DNA of 62,000 bases from contig NC_092571.1 in the NCBI RefSeq assembly GCF_037975245.1, forward strand, positions 4,360,001-4,422,000, given 5' to 3'. The position numbers were made by a program, and so were the translations under genes. Shown one piece after another: positions 1-11,461 of this stretch. The notes under the pieces were generated by a model that did no database searches, had not been told where the DNA came from, and was given only the letters and a program-made list of their open reading frames with translations. Position 1 is the stretch's first letter; the number at the start of each line of letters is the position of its first letter. This DNA comes from Apostichopus japonicus (taxonomy: Eukaryota; Echinodermata; Holothuroidea; Aspidochirotida; Stichopodidae).

Positions 1-60
<60 letters not shown>
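1..60. repeat. (TCTA)n tetranucleotide microsatellite, cut by the window start
   Basis: Fifteen uninterrupted TCTA units run from the first base to position 60. The array probably extends beyond the window. Confidence 0.97.
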
Positions 61-344
61 ACCATCTCCTCTACCATTTGTGCATTTAGTAAGCACACTG
101 TAGCCACAAATCATTCCAGTACGCTGGGAAGTTCTTTGATGGAACACTGAGTCAGCTCCAATTTCTACAGCTTACCTGAAATGCAAGCAGCTCTGGTGCT
201 GAAAACAACAACCTTCTCACTAACACAAGTGAGTGAGAAGAAAACTGGCGTTAAAATTCAATTTCAATTAGCCAACATGGTCCCTCTAACGACTATATTA
301 TGACAGTGTAGCGTAAAGTAGCAACTAAGTTCTACTATGAACAG

Positions 345-560
345 CAGTTAGCCAGATACCATACCGTTCTTATTTTAGAAAGATCACTGTACATTAGCCT
401 TAATTTAAATTCATGCTATCCTGCCCCCACTCCCCTCCATCCTCAGCTGGTATTGCATTTACTAACCATTAATCACCTATTGTCTTCCTATCACAGAAAC
501 CATGGTCTTTCAAAGACGAATACTGCTGGTCACACGAATTTATGGTCTTAAATTTGTAAC
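345..560. repeat. Duplicated segment, copy A
   Basis: About 200 bp here recur diverged but collinear at 1345-1560. Shared landmarks are GCCAGATACC, TTAATTCATGCT, a C-rich tract, ACCTATTGTC, CACAGAA, CCATGGTCTTT and CTGCTGGTCACAC. No terminal repeats or coding frame are evident, so this is either a local segmental duplication or two copies of an undescribed dispersed repeat. Confidence 0.75.
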
Positions 561-626
561 ATGCTCACATGTCATGATAATCTTCTGTGTACTGTAAAGT
601 GTCCTTAAAAATAATTTCATACATAC

Positions 627-684
627 CGACTGTTCTGTGGAAGCTTCTTGACGAACTTAAGTTTCTTTCCATCTGTATCTGCTC
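627..684 (-). CDS. Candidate internal exon of an unknown minus-strand gene
   Basis: On the minus strand a pyrimidine-rich acceptor (CTGCATCTCTTTCCAG) is followed by 58 open bases and a good donor (GTATGT). With phase 1 entry the exon reads GADTDGKKLKFVKKLPQNSR, a lysine-rich, protein-like stretch. I could not find a phase-compatible neighbouring exon, and I do not recognise a family. A further open minus-strand frame (ending near 59, with residues such as GMICGYSVLTKC) lies 400 bp downstream, but its splice phase does not match. Chance cannot be excluded. Confidence 0.3.
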
Positions 685-1344
685 CTGGAAAGAGATGCAG
701 AATTTCATAGTAAATTTTGGTCTAATTTGTGAGAAAAAACAAAGTATTTGAATACACCATTACAAAAAAAGTGCAGTTTTACCCTACAGATATCAGTGCA
801 CAGTACACAAAGTTTCATAACAATGTTTCATTTTAATGTACATGTATATCTATTTCCAATATAAGTATCATTTCCTACTTTAAATTAACAACTTTTCCAA
901 AATAGCAACTAGGTTATACAAGCAGCAATTCTTAAAACCAGTTTGATTCTGTCTCCCTAATTTACCCAACCAAATGTTCTTACATATACTGGGATTTGTA
1001 CAGCATCAGTACAATATATTCCTATGTCTCTCTAATATATCAAATATCGCATACAAATGTTACTTGTGTAATATAGAAAATGCCAAGTGTATGCAATGTT
1101 CCAAAGAAATTAAAATCAGGTTGATGAAGTGTGCAGCAAGTGTAATCTGCCAAAGTTTCCAGACAAACAGTAACGAAACTGTTAGAGAAATGTGACTATA
1201 TCTACATGACAGCATACTTCCACTAGATATTGAACATCTCAATTTACTGCTTTGATTGCATGTCTACAAATTGTGACTTTTGGAAGTGAGTGTACATTAA
1301 TATTGCAGGTTGTACAGTAAGATGACATAGTTCAGGTTACGCAA

Positions 1345-1560
1345 TCTGGCCAGATACCTTGACTAGAACTAAGTTAGCAAGAGCACTGAACAGTAGCCGT
1401 AATTTTAATTCATGCTTCCCCTCCAACCAGCCCCCCCCCCCTTCCCGCTTGTCTTACATTTATTAATCATTAATGACCTATTGTCCTCCTACCACAGAAG
1501 CCATGGTCTTTTCAAAGAAGATAACTGCTGGTCACACTGATTGACGGTCTTTAATTTGTA
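1345..1560. repeat. Duplicated segment, copy B
   Basis: Second copy of the segment at 345-560, in the same orientation about 1 kb away. It differs by point changes and by expansion of its C tract to about 11 C (near 1432-1442). Confidence 0.75.
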
Positions 1561-2189
1561 AAAATTTTCAATTCTTTAATATCCCAAACAACATCATGCG
1601 GTCTAGCGTCACCGAAATTATAAATACACATCTCAAACACAAAAACAGGTAAAACTACACGAGCTATATAAATATACAGGTTAGGTAAGGTTAGGTTAGA
1701 ATGAAAGTAATTTTAAAATGGTAACAATTGTCCAAAATTAAAAATGACATGTCACTTCGCAGTAGTTGAAATTTACTTTTGTCTCGCGGTTTTTAATAGA
1801 AAGTTAAGTATTGTGTTTCATGAGATATTAGAGATTTTACGTGAAAATTAATGCTGTGTAAACCCCGTTTAATTAATGAACGCGCAGAATGTAGTATGAA
1901 TTGTGATGTAACCTGAATCGCTTTTTAAGTGAGTTAAACATATTTTATGCCAGATAATCTGTTATTTGTTAATGTATGTCATCTAAGATTTTAAAAATTT
2001 CTAGTTAATGTAGTGAAGTAACCATGTTGCTAAAGGTTTTATTTAGGAAGCTACTTTTGTGATACTACGAACAGTAATTTGTTACGTGACTAAAGTATAA
2101 AGGTACTGGAAGGTTACGGTTTGTATGCTAATGGGTGTATGGTCATAGCGAGGGTGATGGCGGAGAATGGGGGTAAGCCCCGACCTTCG

Positions 2190-2620
2190 CCATGACTCTC
2201 GCCATGACCCTCGAAGACGAGAGGAGAACGACGACGAGAGGACGACGACGACGAGAGGACGACGACGACGACGAAACGACTACGACGACGTCGAAGGGAC
2301 GACGACGAGAGGACGACGAGAGGACGACGAGAGGAGAGGGACGAAGACGAGAAGACGAAGACCACGACGAGAGGACGCCTACGACGACGACGAGAAGGAC
2401 GACGACGAGAGGGACGACGATGAGAGGACGACGATGAGAGGACGCCGACACCAAGGACGCCGAGAGGACGCCGACAACGATGACGAGAAAACAACGAAGA
2501 CAACGACGACGAGAGGGACGACGAGAGGGACGGCGAGAGGGACGACGAGAGGACGACGACGTCGAGAGGAAGACGACGAGAGGGCTACGACGACGTCGAG
2601 AGGACGCAGCTTGTTTCATC
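2190..2620. repeat. GACGACGAGAGG-type low-complexity minisatellite
   Basis: About 430 bp built almost only from GAC, GAG, AGG and ACG trinucleotides in irregular 9-12 bp units around GACGACGAGAGG. Several frames are open by default: on the plus strand they give Asp/Glu/Arg/Thr runs, on the minus strand Ser/Arg/Val runs. No splice or start context supports a protein. The strand is strongly purine-biased and CpG-rich compared with the AT-rich flanks. Confidence 0.85.
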
Positions 2621-3084
2621 AGGTGCTAGTGTGCGACTGTTTTAAAGTGTGTTATTTGAATTTTGTGTTAGTGCGTTTGGTATGCAGCAAGAATTTTCTT
2701 GAATGACTGGAAATGCGACACCAATTCAGAGGGTTTGTTTAGCGCTGATTCAAATGGTCTATAGATGAGGAAATACTTTCCCGTCGGCATAGATTGCAAC
2801 GTTTTGTGGTGTTGCTGTATATATGGTTTGGCGTGTTTCACTAGTTTCCATTAAATATCAAAATTTATTTGTCTGTCCTTGAGTAACCAGATCTGTTTGC
2901 TAAGTTCAGTTTCGATCCTTTTGTGGTGTGTGAATGAGCTTTTGCGGTTGTTTTTTACCGTCTCGTAAATTCAGTAGCACAAAGCCCAACGTATGTGTGT
3001 GTATCACCGATGTCTTGTGCTGTGATACTTGCCCATGTATATATAGTAACGGTAATGAGTTCAAAATCCAGAACAGTGAAAAAC

Positions 3085-3165
3085 GTTCAGCCTCCACCGG
3101 AATTGGAAACCGGCCTCCCGATTTTATATGCTGGCACCCTAACCAACTAGCACATGGACACTGAT
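3085..3165 (-). mobile_element. Degenerate tRNA-derived SINE head
   Basis: On the minus strand a box-A-like stretch (TAGTTGGTTAGGGTG) is followed about 35 bp later by a box-B-like stretch (GGTTTCCAATTCC), which is the layout of a pol III tRNA promoter. No cloverleaf with paired acceptor ends forms, so a SINE remnant is more likely than a tRNA gene. Confidence 0.45.
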
Positions 3166-4420
3166 TGTATGGCCAGAGGTTTCAAATCAGTTCGGGACGT
3201 AGTCATTCCATTGTACGCTTTTATATACACATAGAAAACACATTTGTATATACTGATACATATATATGTGTAAATTAAAGTCAAAGATGTCAAGAATTTG
3301 ATTCACTTCGTCCACAAAACGTCGTCTATCTATATCAATAGGGTTGTGACCTTTAATGAGATTTAACAGGGTTTATCAAACATCACAAAACTCGTACCGT
3401 CCTATATGTCCATGGAACGTCTGGTCATATTAGTACTCATGAGTAAGTGTTTGGTGAGAACCTTCAAGCTGGTATTGGGCTTTATGTAAACAATACGCAA
3501 CTTACGAAGACGAACCATATCTTGCAATCTTCACGGAAATAATATTAGAATAAATTTCATTATCCGTTAGATTGTCGGCTGACCTTTCTTCCAGACAGAT
3601 TGGTGGGTCATAGTGTATCCCTAGATTAACAATCAATATCCAGTCGTCCAACGGAAGTAATTCCAAACTGTTTGCATTACAATAGATTAAGGGTCAAATG
3701 GTCCTGTATATGCCAAGGTCAGTAGTTGGCCCTGACTTCCGTAAAGGTGCTTCCCAAACTCTAGGTCTTAGGGTTAGGGTTACGACTCCTACGTCTCCAG
3801 CTGCATATACTATATTTCGAATGGCAGTCGCTTCTTTCAGATTTTTTTCTCCTACATTTTGCCTTACAGTTTTAATTAGTTATGGAATCAATAGTACTAC
3901 TCAGTATCAATGCACTACTCAGCTGTTTCACTCGCCTCTGAAAACCGTGCAATAAAAGTTAGTCAACGTTTTTGTGTTACATTTGTCAGCGCTTTGTAGG
4001 ATAAATTATATATAAAGTTATTTAAAAACTGGCTGCCTTGTTCACAAAAATATTTGGTACTTTGAATAGTTGCATAATTCACCCAACTGATTCTATGTAT
4101 TCAAGCAGAACGTTACACCTCAATAGTCTCAAAAACAAAACCACCAACGTAAGCATTTTGTAATTCTGTCAAGGAAAATCGTATATATCTTGAGGATAAC
4201 AAACAGGTTTTGATCGCAGATTTAACACTGCGACTCGATTTTGAGGATTCCAAACAACATATTACATTTTTTGTAAAGAAAACCTTAATAGGATCCTTAG
4301 ATTCTTTCAGCCATCCCAAATTTATTTCTGAAAGAAATTAGAGTATATCCTGTATCCAGCTCGTAAGTAAAGGCACACTGTAGTCAACATAACGTTACAA
4401 GGATACAAGGCACATGCCCC

Positions 4421-4740
4421 ATGGAAAGCCAGCCATTACTGTATATAACTCTGTATAATATAATACTGTGTATAACTCTGATTCTACCCCAATTAACTTA
4501 TTGCACGACTATTTGGTCAGGAACCTATTCTACAAATCTTAATCACCTATGTGTCCTCCAGAAGAGAGCTACCCGCCATATTTCACATGCTGCACCACGT
4601 GATCATACTAGCCCATTATTCAAAAGATTAAATTTATTAAAACTAAATGATATAATGGTATTCTTATATTGGGGCCAAAAGAATGGAACCATCTCCCAAG
4701 TAATGTAAAGAGTGCCGCAACCATAAACCATTTTAATTAA
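4421..4740 (+). mobile_element. Non-LTR retrotransposon (LINE), 3' end of the reverse transcriptase ORF
   Basis: The translation carries the typical C-terminal pattern of Jockey/CR1/RTE-like RT proteins: LPQLTYCTTIWSGTY, then LQKRATRHIS, HTSPLFKRL and, after a frame change with some sequence lost, WNHLPSNVKSAATINHF. In known elements these blocks lie on the thumb side of the RT, near the end of the ORF. Everything upstream, including the catalytic core, is missing. It is a dead 5'-truncated copy. Confidence 0.8.
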
Positions 4741-7700
4741 GGATATCATATGACTCTTTTAAATTGATCTTACTGTTGTTTGTCTCTTCACCTGTTTTTT
4801 TTTTTTTTTTGGTTTTTGGGAAGGGGGGGGGGTTCTTACTTTATGTTTTGCTCCATTTTTAGTCAACTTTTGTAGCTTATAGTACTGCTTTCTTTTGTAT
4901 TTACTGCTCGTTTATCTGTCATATTTTCCACCATTATGTTTTAATGCATTTTCTTCGGGGGCGGTTAGGCCCGGCCTACTGAGGTACACTCTTCTTTGCG
5001 GAAGTTCAAATAACATAAAAAATAATAAATAAATATTCTCAACTTTCGTCAAAGCAGTAGTTATAAGATGAACTATCAACAGCCTGATACTGGTCGATCT
5101 AGAAAGCTTCATATTTCTTCCTGTTACAGCAATAATGATTAACTCCACACAGAGATACTGTCACTTGAGATTTAGAATTACTCAAGCCGTAGGATATTGT
5201 ATAATGAGTCGCCACTACAAAGTTCTTTGCAACGATACAATCTTCCGCAAGAAAAATGATACCAAATGGTATTCTGGTGTGGCTTTAAATACAATTCAGC
5301 TAATATTTTGCAATGGTATCAATCATTCACAGTTTAACAACATATTTCCTTGGCCACGGGCATGAAACGTTCATCATGTTTTTCGCTGTGTCAGTCGTTC
5401 GGTTCAACCATCTTAAACATTAACCAACAGTTATATCAGAAATATCATTAATAAACCTTCGTAAAGTTAATAAATATGCCTTCGTGGATTCATGACGAGA
5501 GCTATTGATTTTATTTCCAATTGTTTATTAGGCCTTCACGTGCATCAGGGGAATATTTGAAGGGATTGTGTGACACGGATGTAGAACCTGTGAACTATAG
5601 AATAGATGGTAAACATGAGTAACCTGTCTGACGGGGGTAAACACAACCTTGTACGATGGGGAGAGGGCGGGGGAGGGGTAAAATACTAAGTCGCGGTGTA
5701 TAATAGCAGCGATGGACATCTCAGGTCCAGCTAAAGATAACAAAGTATCACATTTTCATTACTGTCTGCATTTTGTAGCGACAAGAAAAAACTTCACTTG
5801 CAAGCAACGGAAAGTTAACTTTTTCAGTGAGCGGCACACGGTTTGGGGCGAGTCTTCAATGCCTTTAAGGAGCGGCTGCTTATTTCTTTAATAATTTGAT
5901 TCTACATAGGACTTACATGTAAACTGCAAACATCAAAACGTTGTTTGTTCTCCTTTGTATAATTTCACTTTGTTGTTTTAAACTTGGGTTAGACAGGGGA
6001 TCCAAATTTACCTTAAGTGATGTAAAGTTCACAGTTATGCCAATGATTGGGATGTAATCGTTTTCAAATGGAACACAATTTTGAAGTTTATATTTTGTAA
6101 CTTTCAACTACAGCGACAAAAAAAACCTGAAACAAATTTATCATTGTACGTCTGACATCACATTCTGCTTGCTTCAAGTTCACTTGTGGTCGTATCAATC
6201 TGATGTTAACTGAAAACGTTGCTTAGGAAATGAATTCAAACTTCAACTGGAAGCTTAGATTGTGTTCCTTTTCATCAGTCCAAAATAATCATTCACCTGG
6301 AATAGCCTCATTTTTTGTGTTTTTATAAACTTGGTTATCTATCGCCGACTGGAGTATCAGTGAAAATAAAATCCATTGCCACAACAACCTCCAAAAACCA
6401 TCAATAACAAATTCTGATTAACGTTGTATTTTTTATCAATATGGAATATTTTACGACAGTTTGTGGTGATCATTAACACACTAAATTGCCCTTTTTTACT
6501 ACAAATTAATTTAGAGCTTTCATTAAATAGTATAGTTTTCTATAAATTTGACATGCAACTGTTTTAAGCTACATTCAAACACAATAGAGGTATATGAATA
6601 CATAAATGTCATCGCCACCGCTTTCTAATTGTTTGCACACGTAGGCCTTCAAATGATACTGAAAAGTACGGTGGTTCTGAGAGGACAAATGAGTTGTATA
6701 TAGTCCTGTCGTGTAAATTATAAGCAGGGAACAATTCCCTGGTATGGGTTACGCGATATCGCGACAATTTGATATCTAATGTCAAGATGTTATGTTAACT
6801 GTAACTTGACGAGTCATAAATTATATTGTTTATTGACGTGTTTGTCAAGTTTTACATATCAAAAGCCACAACTCGACAATTTACCAATTGACAATTCTCT
6901 TCAAGATGCCATGTTTTGTTGACGTGTCAACTCGACAAATATCGAGTTTTTTGTAAATGTAAACCAGTATACATGCAAATCACCAACTCGTTAATTTGAC
7001 AATTTTCTACAACTCGGATGTCTTTTCTGGGCCACCGTAAAAAGATAAAAAACAAAACACCACTTGTTAATGTGCAAAGAACTTATCAAAATATATCTCA
7101 TCTTTGCGAAATCGATGTCTCTAAATTTGAAAAGAAGAAAACCATATATCGTCACCAATAGTTTCTTAGTCCTTTTGTTAAAATAAAACAATCCCTAAAA
7201 GGCACATTTTTGTGTTGATTTTATATTAATTTTCGTTATTGTTCAATAACAAGAAAACATCGTAACAGTTTAGCTGGATGACAGTTATGGTCGGTACACA
7301 ATTTTGGATAACATTATCACCAGTAGGCGACCAAACACGAAAATCTACATATTTAAAGACCAGCAATCGTCCAACATTCCAGCCAACGACCGATTTCCTC
7401 TCATGAGGACTGAGCCGTCGCCCACCAGACTTCCCCTCTATCCACCTACCCACCCCCCTCTCCACCCCTTCCTCGATGATATTGATTTGGTATGGTATAT
7501 TGAGCATGCCTATCGAGATATGGATTAAGTTATTTATATAACTCATAATTTTGTGAAGTCAACATATTTAAATAATATTGGAACTAGATAATTATATCAT
7601 AAGGTGGGAAAGACACCCCCCCTTACCCATTTCAAGAAAAAGAGAATTCAAGTTTAATTAAGGCCGCCTATGTTGATATGACACCATACAGACTGTAACC

Positions 7701-8262
7701 TCTGTTACAAATTACAATTTTGAGAATGTTGGCGGGCCCAAAATTTGGCCGAAAGTCCGTTTTTGGGACGAATCTAAAGAGAGGGGCGACCAATAACTCC
7801 GCTTTCAGAAATGTGCTTAGTAAGGGGCTTAGATGCAAAACAATGATATTATTTCTACAATGTTAACTAACGTTTGCCCGTGTACACTGTGCTAATGTAA
7901 TTCTTTGATCTCTCCACTTCTTACACTGATCTTGATGATATCTCCGTCAATGACGTTAAATTGATCATTTTCGATAATATGAATATTCAAATTGATATTG
8001 AACCAATCATGTTGTCGATTGGATCCTATTACAGTGGTTACAAACATATTGTGAACAGTCAATTTGTCTCATCGTCAGATCCGCACAGCCGTTTATTAAT
8101 CTCCCCAGTTAATAATTTATAATACCACTGTGACGTGGTGGTTCAAAGAAGACTTTCACCTCGAACTAGCTGTCGCTTTGTTTAATATGTCCTTGAATAA
8201 ACAAGAAAGAGAACTGTTCCCTTCATAATAGAGTTGTGCTCGGGTTTTTGGAGGTTATCATA
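4741..8262. other. Intergenic stretch with no recognised gene
   Basis: AT-rich single-copy-looking DNA. Open frames of 60-106 codons here lack homology, splice context or codon pattern. A cluster of TTGACGAGT/CTCGACAA-like words lies at about 6760-7010 and resembles the minisatellite at 57107-57390. A poly-T/poly-G run lies at 4798-4832. Confidence 0.6.
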
Positions 8263-8297
8263 CCTTTTGGCTAAGATCAAGCGCAGCACTGTTCCCT
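8263..8297 (+). pseudogene. U2 snRNA-like 5' fragment
   Basis: CCTTTTGGCTAAGATCAAG (19 nt) is identical to the highly conserved 5' part of U2 spliceosomal RNA. The next bases (CGCAGCACTGTTC) follow U2 with a few transitions and one gap. The first dozen bases of U2, the branch-site-pairing region and all downstream stems are absent, so this is a fragment rather than a working gene. It ends about 90 bp upstream of the FReD start codon and probably lies in that gene's promoter or 5' UTR. Confidence 0.6.
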
Positions 8298-8386
8298 TTT
8301 TATGCCCCCTACCTAAATCAGTCGGAAGAAGACACATTTGATAAACTTAGATTGTTTTTCCCTTTCCGCTTTTGTATTTGTTCAAA

Positions 8387-8477
8387 ATGGAGAAAGGAGG
8401 ATTAAAGCAGTTTCTATCACCTTTTCTTATTCATCTTCTGATTGCTGACATTTTGCTTCTTGGAGGAAGGTCCCAAG
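8387..8477 (+). CDS. FReD gene exon 1 (signal peptide)
   Basis: The ATG sits in a good context (TCAAAATGG). The exon encodes MEKGGLKQFL followed by a hydrophobic core (SPFLIHLLIADILLLGG) and ends at a GTAGGC donor in phase 1. Cleavage is likely just before or in the exon 2 residues. No TATA box is obvious upstream. Confidence 0.82.
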
Positions 8478-11418
8478 GTAGGCATAATTTTACATTACAT
8501 TCATAATTTTTAATAGTGATATGTGAGTGTGTATCCATGAATGTACAATAGAAATAGTGTTCTGTTATAGAACAACCCTGTCGACATAAGTTTAGACCTA
8601 ATTTATTGCCTACAAGTATATACTTCAGATATGCATAATGTCACATTTATCTTTTCCTCTTCTGGGTCCGGACCTCCAGACCCCTATATGAGAGTTCCCT
8701 TCAACGACCCCAGTGTCATACCCGTGATCTTCGTATAAGAGCAAAGGTGAACTATATATATATGCTCTACTTCTAGCCCAAATGGACTGTAGGAATATAA
8801 GCCAGCGCTGCCAATTAGGCGCCCAAAAAATGACAAATTTCGCGGTTTTTAAATTTCATTAGCAAGAGGAAACTTAAAAGTCCGGCCAAGCAGGGTTTTA
8901 TCGGGGGGGTGGGGGGGGGGGGGTCGGGACACCGGAGAACATTTTTGTAGAGGCTTACCAGTTTAAGAGAAACATTAGCTGAAGTTTTCAAATTCTCCCA
9001 AAAGAGCATTGATATCAAACATTTCGTGTTGTTCGATCAGTCATACTCATTATAGCTTTGTCTAGGCTTTGGCAAAACCATTAAAATTCTTAACCGTACG
9101 TTCCACTCCATAGAGTTCATCCAAGAGGTACCCAACTCTGCAACAAATTGGGAACAAACCTGATTTTACCTAACAGATAAACTGTCATCCCTGGTATAGA
9201 CAATGTTCTTTGCGTTACACATATATTAGGCTATTAGGCAGCAAAGATTCTGGAAAAACAATTCCTGTTTACTTCATGGCTTTCCATCCTCTTCCGAGGC
9301 ATAAGAGCCAAAATACAATGAGCGGGGGAGGGGTTAGCACAGGTGTATTTGACGTCGACTCTATTGAAGGAGTCTGAAGTTATCTTCCCCTCCCCACCTC
9401 CTCCATAAAGAAAAATCCTTAAAAGCGTCAAATGCTGCATTTGGTGGCATATTGAGATTAGGATTTAGGTCCTGTGCCCGCCACTGTTTATGAACATAAC
9501 AGTTAGGCTAAAGGCTTCCTTTGTAAAGATTGTTTTGTAATGTGGCTCTTACATCTACTTGGTAATTTTGTTGTCTGAGATCCATAAGACACTGTAACAT
9601 CTATAAAAGTCTTCAACTTGCACTGGTTTGGGTACTACATGACCTTTCCCTCGAGTCCACAACGCGGGTAACAGTTTGTCCTATTTTGTGATCGCTGCAT
9701 GCAGTGCTTGTTTTGCATTTTGCGCCACTTTTACCACTAGAACGTTACTAATTGCCCTTTTGAATTCATCAACGTTCCTTTCTGCCAGTTCACAGGCAAA
9801 GGGAATAAGATTATTGTAATCGTCTTTGACACTATTTGCCAAGAAGAACTATACTGTTTGTCAGGCTAATATCTCTCTCCATAGCTAACGAACTCCTCAT
9901 TGGTTGAATCAATACTATAACAAATGTAGGCCTATACATTGGAACCAGAAATAGAACCCAAGTTTCTTCATAAGAAAATCTTTGTCGCCAGTGTTATATA
10001 CTGGAGTAAAGAACATTAAAATTATACATGAAAACTTGGGTAAAGACACAAAATATGCGAGAACTCAATAATTATTGAAAGCCATTTATTTGACTGAGCT
10101 GCCTTCTACATTGCAAGAGCAAGCGAACAACTAATATAGAGAGGGTGTAATATAACATAAGAACAAAGAAACATGAATATGTATGACTCGAGATGAGGAG
10201 ATATATCATTTGTAAACCAGGTTTCAGTAAAGCCAGTTATGGAAAAATCTTGATTTAACAAAGAGATCAAAGTAGCAATATCGGGAAAATGTTTTTTTTT
10301 TTATACTACGACTATTGTGATGTACAGTAGTAATGATAAACACTTATGGGGTGGTGAGTTATTAAAAGAATCGATGCCATACTACTTACAAGATACATTA
10401 TTTTCGCTCATGTCCTCCGTGGAATTAGTGTTAAAAAGCATAATGGCTATAGTAGAAAGTAAGGTTTGATTGACATTTTCACTGTAATGAATTGAGTCCA
10501 ATGGTAATTTCAGTTAGTTTCTATGGCCTCCTTTATTAGCAGTTCCTGTCTGTCCTTTCTCCTAGGGGTGGAAATTTTAGGTTTTCTCGATCGCTGGTTG
10601 TGTGGTTTCTTTTGTTGACTGGTTAACTTCTTCGGTACAGTGTAGACTTCATGAGTTGAAACTACTCTCTTCATTCTTGTGTTTTCTGTTGCTGAGGATC
10701 GAGTTCTCGTGGGTTGGGAATTTGATGAACTTGTAGGGAGGTTTTCTTTCTGCGTTTTATTATACTTATCTACTGGTTTGGTCTGTTTGTTATTGCTATT
10801 TTCACTATGTCTTTGCCACATATTCGCTTTCTGTGTCCATGACGATGTCTAAGTTCGATCTAGTGGTCTGATCTGTCAATTGACTGTCTTTTCTGGTGTC
10901 TCCTTTGAGGTTAGGTTGTTTGTGAACTTCATCATGTTTCCCTTGATCGGATTCTCTTGTTGTCTCTATGTCTTGCTGATCCTCCATCGTTTCTTGCTCT
11001 GAATCTTCTTCATGAATATCCAGTGCAATTGAAGCTTTTGTGACCAAAGCGATGACAGTTAAAGCACGCTGTTGATGGGTATCTTGATTCGGAGTGTCCC
11101 ATCTCATCACATTGTTTACATCTATAGTTTCGGCAGTTTCTCATTAGATGATCCTCTCCCAAGCAATGGTTGCAAACCCTACTTTGGCCATTGTGTTTGA
11201 GTCTTATATAAATGCCTCCAATAACAACACCATATGGTAGACTTTTTACCTTGTTTGGTAATTCAAGCCGTTACAAATCGTGTCCCGTTTTGGATGTTGG
11301 GAAACTCATTGTAGAATTTATGGGTCCATTCAGATTGAATTTTGCAGCCAAGTTCTGTTAATTTGTCGGTTAGTTCAGAATCATCAATAAAAACAGGGAC
11401 GTTGAATAAACTTAAAGT

Positions 11419-11461
<43 letters not shown>

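Noticed and set aside
2167-2706. Long plus-strand frame rich in Asp/Glu/Arg and long minus-strand Ser/Arg frames
   Set aside because: The frames are open only because the sequence is a triplet-biased low-complexity repeat lacking most stop codons. There is no splice or start context.
3768-3781. Vertebrate-type telomere repeats (TTAGGG)2
   Set aside because: Only two units, within chance expectation and not at a chromosome end.
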